In this document: positions 32,201 to 38,745 of the stretch, one piece after another | Layout of the letters: every line of letters begins with the position of its first letter | Position numbering within the stretch: position 1 is the stretch's first letter | Source of the DNA: Balanoglossus misakiensis | Taxonomy: Eukaryota; Hemichordata | NCBI GenBank assembly: GCA_040954595.2 | Contig: CM082578.2 | Span: forward strand, 496,001 to 560,000 | DNA: 64,000 nt | Direction of reading: 5' to 3' | The notes under the pieces: model-generated | Database searches by the model: none | What the model was told of the DNA's origin: nothing | What the model saw: the letters and a program-made list of their open reading frames with translations, nothing else | Made by a program: the position numbers and the translations under genes

Positions 32201-35200
32201 GACTCTGTAGGCTATAGGTTGGATCAAAGGTATGGTATTTATGCCATAGAAACAAAAAAATTTCTATTTTCGTTTCTGTTAGTAAATACTTACCTTTGAT
32301 CCAACCAGGTACCCACCCGCCTCCCCACACTTGACCTGTGACTGTTTTTCCATTATTCATACATTTTGGATGGGTCCTCAGTGCGTGGGCAGCATAGTTT
32401 CGGCCTGAGCAGTTATTTCTCGTGCTGAGCAATACTGAATATTCACGGCTGGACAGGTGGTATATGTACTCGGTGAGTATGACGTAATCAGGGGAAAGTT
32501 TTTTTATCTCAGCGGTCGTTAGAGGGCGAGATATATTAGGCTATAGGTTGGATCAAAGGTAAGTATTTACTAACAGAAACGAAAATAGAAAATTTTTTGT
32601 TTCCTTCACAGAATGACAAAGATATTGAAACAATCCTAAATCTTGCAAGACTGGGTCCGGATATTGCCAGCACGCTTGATGATATCTTTGATGCATATGA
32701 GACGGGGACTCTAAAAGGACAAAAATTCACCAAGAAAACTTTGATGGCTAAACCTGATATACCTGTATATCTATTTAGCAACCTTGTTCTCCTAAATGAA
32801 GATACAGTCAGTGATTTTCTCCAAAATGTCAGAGAGGGGGAGATGAGCCTGCAGGAGATGAATAGAGAAGCAAAAGATGTAAAAAAGATGAAGGTTATAC
32901 AACAGAATATGATGAAAGAACTTCAGATGCCATGGCAGATATTTTCAAAAAAATTACCTGAGTATGCCGGCAGAGAGTATCTTAGCCGGTTCAAGGACTT
33001 GTCATTCAGCAGAGGAATACCAGCAGAAATGGTGACTGAATGTAAGAAGATCAGGGGGATCCTTGATGCGCAAGACAGTGTTCAAGAATCTGATGCCACA
33101 AACATTTTCACTGGACAAGATGGTACCCGAGGTTGTGTACTAAACACTGATGTTACTTCCTTAAATGCAAAGGAAATCAAGGCCTGTTGTCCAGACTTTA
33201 CAGGGGCTGAACTCACTCTCATTAATATGGATGAGGTATAATTAAGAGAGAGATTGATTTTATAAAATTACATGCACAGAATTTTTTAATGTAAAGGCTT
33301 GAACTGTACACCAGTGCATGTGAGCTCCACTTGTTATGTAATTTTGGATATTTGTACACATGCTTCAAGTTATATTTAATTCTAAATCATTTTTGTTGTA
33401 ATATTTGTTTCCATGTCAAATCCCTGAAGCATAATGAAATACCCATGATATAGTTTATCTGCATGACATGTGTACAGTTGACATTGTTATTGTTGTGAAC
33501 TGAAGTCAAGTTCAGACTGCAATATACCTCACGGTATCAATGTTATATTATCTTTCATGACATGACAGTGGTGCTGATTAAAGTTTAACATTGCATTGAA
33601 ATTCTATATCTCAACAGATTGTTGGTGATGAAAATATTTGAAAAGTGATGGCAACTGTAAAAGCTGTAAATCTGGATTGTGGTGTCCCGTACTACAATGT
33701 TGTGGTATTCTGCGAGACAGATGAAATCCGTGGGGTCAGGAGCATCCTGAAACAAACTTGTCTTCAAACAGAGGAGGCATTCTACTTTGTGAAAAATAAC
33801 AAATCATGTAAGTATTATAATTTCAGCTAGATGTCATCTGTTTTTGGCTGTTGAGTTTCAAATACCAGTAAAATTAAGCCCCATGATAGGATAATTATGG
33901 CACATTTTGGAGGTGTCAATTCACCTTCCTCAAATAGCCTTTGTTGTTTATTTTAAGGGTTTTATATCTTTTGACATGACGTACCATCATTTAGTGGGTC
34001 AAATTCAGAGAATACCAGAGTAAAATGATCAACACGTAACACATTGAAGATCAAAAGGCTTAGAAAATTGTTAATATTTTTTTATTTCAATAACTTAAAT
34101 GAGCTTGATATTGTTTTCTGCTGAGAGTATTTTAATCATTTTAACATGGAAGGTTCAGTATGTATCTGTTGTACGCACATTAAGATTTATGCTTGGCTTC
34201 TCTTTATCTGATTTTTCTCATTGAACTGGGAATCTCACACATTAAATCATTTAATTAAAGGTTTGAGATCTATATTAATATTTCTATGTTTTATTGCTGC
34301 AGCCAAGAAGACCCTATGGAAATCTGTGTATGGTATAGTGGTTGGATACTGGGCTGAAGACGGACAGGTGAATGCTACCCAAGTAAATTTTGGGGAGGAA
34401 GCACACCATAATATGTGGATTATAGATGACAAGAAAGACAAAACACAGATGTATAAACACATCATAAATGTGTTTTCCAGTCAAAAGCGATGGGTATTGG
34501 ACATTACAAGAAGTATAGGTAAGATTCACAACGAATACACTTTTCATCATTGACCATTTTTATAAAAAAATGCAATACATTTCAGGCAAAGATATTTTTG
34601 TGATTGTCTGTCACTCACGTGTACATTTTATCATCCATCAGTCCAATTCAAACCAAAGAAAATTTTGCCAGTTGTTGGCCTCTGTCACTTTAAATTAAAG
34701 CAGTGGTATTATAGTAAAATGGAAGACAATACCTAGTCATATTAGTAGAATGAATGGGGAAAAAAGTTGTGATCAGGACACAGACAATTATTGTAAAGTC
34801 AAAGCAAAAGTAATATTATTAAATTCCTTTTGACAGTGTAAATGCTTCCACATAGTTACACAAAATGCATTATATGGGGAGAGTCAACAAACATTTGATT
34901 TTCGCATTATCATGTTCTCTGGTTCAATACTTACAGTGACTGATTTAATTGATGAATGGGCAAGGTTATCTAATAGTAAACATGATTAGGAGATTTTTTT
35001 CATGTCATAATATGGTTAGTTGAGAAGTTGTTTCATTTCATATGTAATTTTTTAAGCACATTCAAAAAACAGGCTTCATTTTGATGTATTGAAGATGAGT
35101 CGTATTATCTGCCAGGAAAAATAGTTACTGCTGAATATGTTTGAAACCACAAGTAGTTAAAGGGTTCCACAACAATCAATGGATAAACAGGATAAATTTT

Positions 35201-35481
35201 ATCAAATATACTGGGTTTCTCAAATTACCAATCAAAGCAAGCTGTATATTATATAAACAATGACATAGGAATGGATGCCAGTTTGTATTTTAATTTTTAC
35301 TATAAATAGTACTTGTGTGTTTTTATTTCCAGGCTCTGTATTCACAACGGCGGTGAATCTTGGAAGACCAAGTATATGTGTTGAGACGGACAGCAGTGAG
35401 TTGGAGGCAGTCTATTCGCAAGCAACGCAACAACTCCACTGGAATGGAGCTGGATATTTAAGCGAAGAAGATTTTAATTAG
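22962..35481 (+). CDS. ParB-like domain plus degenerate DNA-methyltransferase-like protein, 10 exons, one in-frame TGA
   Basis: Exons: 22962-23237, 23520-23902, 24502-24662, 25095-25264, 25946-26152, 26510-26593, 32612-33235, 33618-33807, 34303-34518, 35333-35481. All GT/AG, and every phase matches, giving 819 codons plus stop. Residues ~290-400 look like a ParB/sulfiredoxin-fold domain: YSILGGQHNFTATKQM in the place of the ParB nucleotide-binding box, then CKIYCNLPEEAAMWVSNRHN. Residues ~650-819 look like the second half of an N6-adenine/N4-cytosine methyltransferase, with its SAM loop decayed (WVLDITRSIGSVFTTAVNLG). TGA at 33639-33641 (codon 643) separates the two parts. ParB plus methyltransferase pairs are known in bacteria and phages; here the gene is intron-rich. 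Domain names are pattern recognition. Confidence 0.6.
23520..23902 (+). CDS. ParB/MTase-like gene, exon 2, with internal 16-residue duplication
   Basis: TCTCTTCAG acceptor, TG|gtaagt donor (phase 2). After a Phe/Arg-rich fold segment (RHTFYRQEFEWHRNDFCRNF) it becomes Ser/Pro-rich and contains GSPTGSRSVSPDPIN twice in tandem, an exact in-frame 48-bp duplication (23793-23888). Confidence 0.7.
24502..24662 (+). CDS. ParB/MTase-like gene, exon 3, basic nuclear-signal-like
   Basis: Acceptor CTCCTTAG, phase 2 in, phase 1 out (G|gtgagg). Contains KKQNKKKRPKSG and TKKRRKG, likely bipartite nuclear localisation, then a helical ISMQQLVESH. Confidence 0.65.
25095..25264 (+). CDS. ParB/MTase-like gene, exon 4, start of ParB-like domain
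   Basis: Long pyrimidine tract and GAAG acceptor, AAT|gtaagt donor, phase 0 out. Encodes VRDVDNYFVKQLVDSMEKF and YIPYIVMVDVEKNKF, the helix and strand that precede the nucleotide-binding box in ParB-fold proteins. Confidence 0.65.
25800..25928. repeat. Fold-back element F5
   Basis: 129 bp with near-perfect arms, AGGTTATTACGAAAATACCG and its complement, continuing through GCAAAGTATGCA and CATTAGCGC. It sits in intron 4 and ends 17 nt before exon 5, so it directly flanks the acceptor's pyrimidine tract. Confidence 0.9.
25946..26152 (+). CDS. ParB/MTase-like gene, exon 5, ParB-like core
   Basis: Phase-0 exon of 69 codons. VNGYKYSILGGQHNFTATKQ is the core; GGQH corresponds to the GxHR/GERR box of ParB and related proteins. 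A strand-helix pair follows, with CKIYCNLPEEAAMWVSNRHN. Fold-back F5 ends only 17 nt before the exon. Confidence 0.65.
26510..26593 (+). CDS. ParB/MTase-like gene, exon 6
   Basis: 28 codons, VQLCRDRLLSANTASEEWKK..., phase 0 at both ends, CAG|gtaatg donor. The 6.0-kb intron that follows is almost entirely the DIRS element. Confidence 0.65.
26966..27111 (+). repeat. DIRS left inverted terminal repeat
   Basis: Begins ACCTTTGATCCAACCTATAG and ends CTCAGCACGAG; reverse complement of 32419-32560 with only a few differences and a small indel near CAGTATT. Confidence 0.93.
27398..29149 (+). pseudogene. DIRS gag-like ORF with in-frame TAG
   Basis: ATG 27398 opens a frame of 583 codons ending at 29147-29149, with one TAG at 27905-27907 in the same frame. 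The N-terminus is Ser/Pro-rich (TERVSDTASRSSSRTPSE). The middle is the conserved part (LPFIPRLSSLIDTVHAEING, then a helical DFARLEATTRLSARISN). The C-terminus is very basic (KWKFARKRPFNKQRKG), suiting RNA binding. The stop could be a mutation or a read-through site; nothing in the sequence decides it. Confidence 0.75.
29055..31244 (+). CDS. DIRS reverse transcriptase / RNase H / methyltransferase-like polyprotein
   Basis: Open frame overlapping gag (no ATG at its very start; first ATG 29175). RT: GWRPILDLSVLN, TIDLQDAYFHIPI, ALPFGLATAPAIFTR, and catalytic YLDD in NPYLDDWLL. RNase H: FVDAS, LEMKA, RSDNTT and LADALS give the D-E-D-D set. Then comes the DIRS-specific Dam-like region (HVDLFATAKN, DALSISWKGMLAYAFPPLPL, LLVAPLWPTRPW), with FPPL in the DPPY-like position. 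It makes and processes the cDNA. Intact to stop 31244. Confidence 0.9.
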   Translation: MLGRDHLTSKGRVSPFVSRLSPPKGLAASTSDYTSQDKGVMGSQSVTMPQTPLPQVAVGGRLKHFAQEWQKITDDQTVFSLVSEGVRLFFRTFPPLSLYPPSHLVSHPSPPMWRAIQGLLEKGAIQKVPLPVQDTGFFSRVFLIQRKSQGWRPILDLSVLNQYIIIESFRMETTRTIRQALSTGDWATTIDLQDAYFHIPIHAHFQRYFRFAIGSKLFQFVALPFGLATAPAIFTRVVGALMAFLHSRAVQANPYLDDWLLHNSSFQLTLADTQTTLRETVRVGFIPSTDKSCLIPSQRIQFIGMVMDLSKGLVFPTEENLLKLEQQVHRISSESMVQARTLLSILGRMNFLAEAIPLGRLHMRPIQLFLLAHWRPVSGQLTDLIQVKPPLVSHLQWWLDRGNTLEGNPLVSPLATVSLFVDASLQGWGAHLGDRTISGIWSVDQSVRHINWLEMKAVQYALLHFHQDICGKVILIRSDNTTVVAFINHQGGTRSPSLCYLVWDMLNWCQANSITLKALHVQGTSNILADALSRDKLYPLECALRQPLVEQICLIWDRPHVDLFATAKNRKFPIYASLRSEPQALACDALSISWKGMLAYAFPPLPLISRVISKVAHEECEILLVAPLWPTRPWFPRLLQLLVDCPLTLPHNCMEETVRLPPVAQHLHLHAWRLSSSVCRQEAFLQKLPRASHNADEHPPRQHMIQSGVPFVIGVRKGRLIFSDPRLLS
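31014..32134 (+). CDS. DIRS tyrosine recombinase
   Basis: The frame is open from 29930, but only the part from about 31014 reads as protein; earlier it is the alternate frame of RT. The N-terminal SAM-like domain (TTAAYDSKWCSFRHWCEKRS, STIKAYRSAIGNTLRLLG) is followed by the catalytic domain. ATAGRRSELHALS holds the first Arg, SAHEVRALAASW gives His-x-x-Arg, and TTFSSAYLRDM the Tyr nucleophile. Catalyses integration of the circular DNA. It overlaps the RT frame by about 230 nt. Start codon not resolved. Confidence 0.9.
32208..32306 (+). repeat. DIRS internal complementary region
   Basis: Contains TAGGCTATAGGTTGGATC...CCATAGAAA, the complement of the left outer end, joined through an A-run to TTTCTATTTTCGTTTCTGTT...CCAACC, the complement of the right outer end. 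It serves as the template on which full-length circular DNA is completed. Confidence 0.92.
32419..32603 (+). repeat. DIRS right inverted terminal repeat and outer end
   Basis: 32419-32560 is the inverted repeat. 32561-32603 is the right-specific end, containing TACTAAC (32568-32574) and a T-rich tract that runs directly into the host acceptor CTTCACAG (to 32611). Confidence 0.9.
32612..33235 (+). CDS. ParB/MTase-like gene, exon 7
   Basis: 208 codons, phase 0 at both ends (CTTCACAG| ... GAG|gtataa). Mostly helical: NDKDIETILNLARLGPDIAS, a KMKVIQQNMMKELQMPW segment, and YAGREYLSRFKDLSFSRGIP. The end (ACCPDFTGAELTLINMDE) occupies the place where a methyltransferase would carry DPPY, which is not present. 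The acceptor's pyrimidine tract comes from the DIRS right end. Confidence 0.7.
33618..33807 (+). pseudogene. ParB/MTase-like gene, exon 8, with in-frame TGA
   Basis: CTCAACAG acceptor. Phase 0 gives seven codons (IVGDENI), then TGA 33639-33641, and the same frame continues KVMATVKAVNLDCG and VVVFCETDEIRGVRSIL to T|gtaagt. The downstream frame has methyltransferase-like strand/helix order. No alternative acceptor between 33618 and 33665 avoids the stop in phase. Confidence 0.6.
34303..34518 (+). CDS. ParB/MTase-like gene, exon 9
   Basis: TGCTGCAG acceptor, phase 1 in and out. KKTLWKSVYGIVVGYWAEDG, and WVLDITRSI at its end, the place of the VLDPF-GSGTT motif of amino-methyltransferases. The usual Pro-Phe and Gly pattern is lost, so SAM binding is doubtful. 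Confidence 0.6.
35333..35481 (+). CDS. ParB/MTase-like gene, terminal exon
   Basis: TTATTTCCAG acceptor, phase 1 in. GSVFTTAVNLGRPSICVETD then a helix and stop TAG. The 'T.A..LGR..I.VE.D' pattern matches the end of an adenine/cytosine amino-methyltransferase fold. Confidence 0.6.
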
Positions 35482-36333
35482 GTGACAGGGGTTTTGCAAT
35501 AGGCCACTTCCATTTACCCTGAGTGACCTTTTTTGTCCATGGGACCTTATGGGATCGGTTGCGTATGTATGTATGTATGTATGTATGGATGGATGGATGT
35601 ATGTCTGTATGTCCGTCCACATCAAAAACATGAAAACCGCTGCGTGTATCACCTTGATATCTGGTGTGCTGATGCAGGCTGGGCTGTAGATGGGAGTTTG
35701 TTCAAATGAAGTTGCCATTTCCAAAAATATGCAAATTAGCTGAAAAAATGTGAATTTGGCCAAACTCAGTAACTCAAGAACTACTGGTCAGATTGCTTAG
35801 CAAAGTGGTGTGTGTATTTACTTTATTGAGTTGTTTTAATTAGGCAGGAACTCCCCTCCTGTGTTTCATATAAACACAACAAATTCCTGAATGATTACAT
35901 AACTGGCTAAGTTTTAAAGAGGCCAGCTGTTCTATTTAATGTATGTACAGTACATATGCCATTGGCAGCTTATGGGTCAGTCAGTGTTTGCCCATTGATC
36001 CTTGCTATGTGTGTGTCTGTCTGTCTGTCGGTATATGGCCATGTACTCCAGTGTAGACTTTTTCTTGTATAATAACTCAATGGGACCACAGTGTCCTTGA
36101 AGAGATTTTTTTCAATTGTTGTCTGCTTGATTGATCTTTTTTTTTAACGAAATCTTTGAAATATTTTCCAGCTTAAGAATTTTATTTGCCCAATTTATAT
36201 CATACATGAAATAATCTCCAAGGGATTTTACAAGGTCATTCGTAAGAGTTCACATTAAGTTTGCTGTGTGTCATGTATGCTAAATAAATAAGAGAAATCT
36301 AATTGTTACTTGTGAGAGTCTATTATTTTTCCC
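35482..36333. other. 3' flank of the ParB-like gene, with (GTAT)n/(GGAT)n microsatellite
   Basis: Expected 3' UTR. A GTAT/GGAT run lies at about 35566-35612 and a TGTC run at about 36008-36029. The rest is AT-rich with no exon recognised. AATAAA-type signals occur near 36282. Confidence 0.5.
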
Positions 36334-38411
36334 CAGGGGTACTTATTCTCTGCCCTAGCAAGGTCCAGGGGTACTTATTCTCTGCCCTAGCAAGGTCCAG
36401 GGGTACCAATTCTCTGCCCTAGCATGGTCCAGGGGTACTTATTCTCTGCCCTAGCAAGGTCCAGGGGTACCAATTCTCTGCCCTAGCATGGTCCAGGGGT
36501 ACTTATTCTCTGCCCTAGCAAGGTCCAGGGGTACCAATTCTCTGCCCTAGCAAGGTCCAGGGGCACTTATTCACTGGCCTAGCAAGGTCCAGGGGTACTT
36601 ATTCTCTGCCCTAGCAAGGTCCAGGGGTACCAATTTTCTGCCCTAGCAAGGTCCAGGGGTACCAATTCTCTGCCCTAGCAAGGTCCAGGGGTACCAATTC
36701 TCTGCCCTAGCAAGGTCCAGGGGCACTTATTCACTGGCCTAGCAAGGTCCAGGGGTACTTATTCTCTGCCCTAGCAAGGTCCAGGGGTACCAATTCTCTG
36801 CCCTAGCAAGGTCCAGGGGCACTTATTCACTGGCCTAGCAAGGTCCAGGGGTACTTATTCTCTGCCCTAGCATGGTCCATGGGTTCTTATTCTCTGCCCT
36901 AGCAAGGTCCAGGGGTACTTATTCACTGGCCTAGCAAGGTCCAGGGGTACCAATTCTCTGCCCTAGCAAGGTCCAGGGGCACTTATTCACTGGCCTAGCA
37001 AGGTCCAGGGGTACTTATTCTCTGCCCTAGCATGGTCCATGGGTTCTTATTCTCTGCCCTAGCAAGGTCCAGGGGTACTTATTCTCTGCCCTAGCAAGGT
37101 CCAGGGGTACCAATTCTCTGCCCTAGCAAGGTCCAGGGGTACCAATTCTCTGCCCTAGCAAGGTCCAGGGGCACTTATTCACTGGCCTAGCAAGGTCCAG
37201 GGGTACTTATTCACTGGCCTAGCAAGGTCCAGGGGTACCAATTCTCTGCCCTAGCATGGTCCAGGGGTACTTATTCTCTGCCCTCGCAAGGTCCAGGGGT
37301 ACCAATTCTCTGCCCTAGCAAGGTCCAGGGGCACTTATTCACTGGCCTAGCAAGGTCCAGGGGTACTTATTCTCTGCCCTAGCAAGGTCCAGGGGTACCA
37401 ATTTTCTGCCCTAGCAAGGTCCAGGGGTACCAATTCTCTGCCCTAGCAAGGTCCAGGGGTACCAATTCTCTGCCCTAGCAAGGTCCAGGGGCACTTATTC
37501 ACTGGCCTAGCAAGGTCCAGGGGTACTTATTCTCTGCCCTAGCAAGGTCCAGGGGTACCAATTCTCTGCCCTAGCAAGGTCCAGGGGCACTTATTCACTG
37601 GCCTAGCAAGGTCCAGGGGTACTTATTCTCTGCCCTAGCATGGTCCATGGGTTCTTATTCTCTGCCCTAGCAAGGTCCAGGGGTACTTATTCACTGGCCT
37701 AGCAAGGTCCAGGGGTACCAATTCTCTGCCCTAGCAAGGTCCAGGGGCACTTATTCACTGGCCTAGCAAGGTCCAGGGGTACTTATTCTCTGCCCTAGCA
37801 TGGTCCATGGGTTCTTATTCTCTGCCCTAGCAAGGTCCAGGGGTACTTATTCTCTGCCCTAGCAAGGTCCAGGGGTACCAATTCTCTGCCCTAGCAAGGT
37901 CCAGGGGCACTTATTCACTGGCCTAGCAAGGTCCAGGGGTACTTATTCTCTGCCCTAGCAAGGTCCAGGGGTACCAATTCTCTGCCCTAGCAAGGTCCAG
38001 GGGCACTTATTCACTGGCCTAGCAAGGTCCAGGGGTACTTATTCTCTGCCCTAGCATGGTCCATGGGTTCTTATTCTCTGCCCTAGCAAGGTCCAGGGGT
38101 ACTTATTCACTGGCCTAGCAAGGTCCAGGGGTACCAATTCTCTGCCCTAGCAAGGTCCAGGGGCACTTATTCACTGGCTTAGCAAGGTCCAGGGGTACTT
38201 ATTCTCTGCCCTAGCAAGGTCCAGGGGTACTTATTCTCTGCCCTAGCAAGGTCCAGGGGTACCAATTCTCTGCCCTAGCATGGTCCAGGGGTACTTATTC
38301 TCTGCCCTAGCAAGGTCCAGGGGTACCAATTCTCTGCCCTAGCAAGGTCCAGGGGCACTTATTCACTGGCCTAGCAAGGTCCAGGGGTACTTATTCTCTG
38401 CCCTAGCAAGG
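36334..38411. repeat. 32-bp minisatellite (right array), ~65 units
   Basis: About 2.08 kb of uninterrupted 32-bp units, typically AGGGGTACTTATTCTCTGCC then CTAGCAAGGTCC. At least four unit types alternate: TACTTATTCTC, TACCAATTCTC, CACTTATTCACTGGCCT, and a type with CATGGTCCATGGGTTCTT. Blocks of 5-7 units in the same order recur, so there is higher-order structure. The core is shared with the 31-bp array at 7670-7880. No unique spacers, so not CRISPR. Confidence 0.95.
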
Positions 38412-38745
38412 TGGTAGAGTCGTAGCACCATAGTTTCTTATTCTCAGAGCTACTGGCCATCTCACCTTTTATAAAAAAAAAAATCAAAATCCAACAGAAG
38501 AAACAAAAATAAACCTAGGTGAATTGTCTGAAAAAATATTTGGTTACCCATGATCATTTGCAAACTCTAATTTTTATAGCAGGAAAAAACATATTTTAGA
38601 TCATTCTTGTATCAAAGAAGATTTTTTAAAAATTAGGAGAGGTAAATATTCAAAATATGTTGATAGCAAATATTATTTTGGTTTTTCATTGGAAAACATA
38701 AAAATTCAGGATATCTCATTTTACAAAAATATTTCTCATGGTGTT
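38412..38745. other. AT-rich junction segment between right minisatellite and satellite
   Basis: 334 bp with no match elsewhere in the window by eye. It begins GGTAGAGTCGTAGCACC; the satellite resumes at CCTGACACTCTACAGC. It holds A-runs and no open frame of note. Confidence 0.5.

Larger units (their letters stand above)
26945..32603 (+). mobile_element. DIRS-type tyrosine-recombinase retrotransposon, ~5.66 kb
   Basis: Complete DIRS architecture: inverted terminal repeats (26966-27111 and 32419-32560), unequal outer ends (26945-26965 and 32561-32603), a gag-like ORF, an RT/RNase H/methyltransferase-like ORF, a tyrosine recombinase ORF, and an internal complementary region (32208-32306). The last carries the reverse complements of both outer ends side by side. 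Such elements integrate as circles by recombinase, without target-site duplication. It lies in intron 6 of the ParB-like gene in sense orientation. One in-frame stop in gag is the only defect seen. Confidence 0.93.

Noticed and set aside
33639-33641. TGA as a selenocysteine codon
   Set aside because: No selenoprotein family resemblance and no SECIS-like structure recognised in the 3' region.
36334-38411. Regular 32-bp repeats as a CRISPR array
   Set aside because: Units are contiguous and contain no unique spacers; the setting is eukaryotic.
7670-38411. Terminal inverted repeats at the ends of the 31-kb block
   Set aside because: The two arrays are in direct, not inverted, orientation and I found no inverted match between the outermost 200-300 bp on each side.
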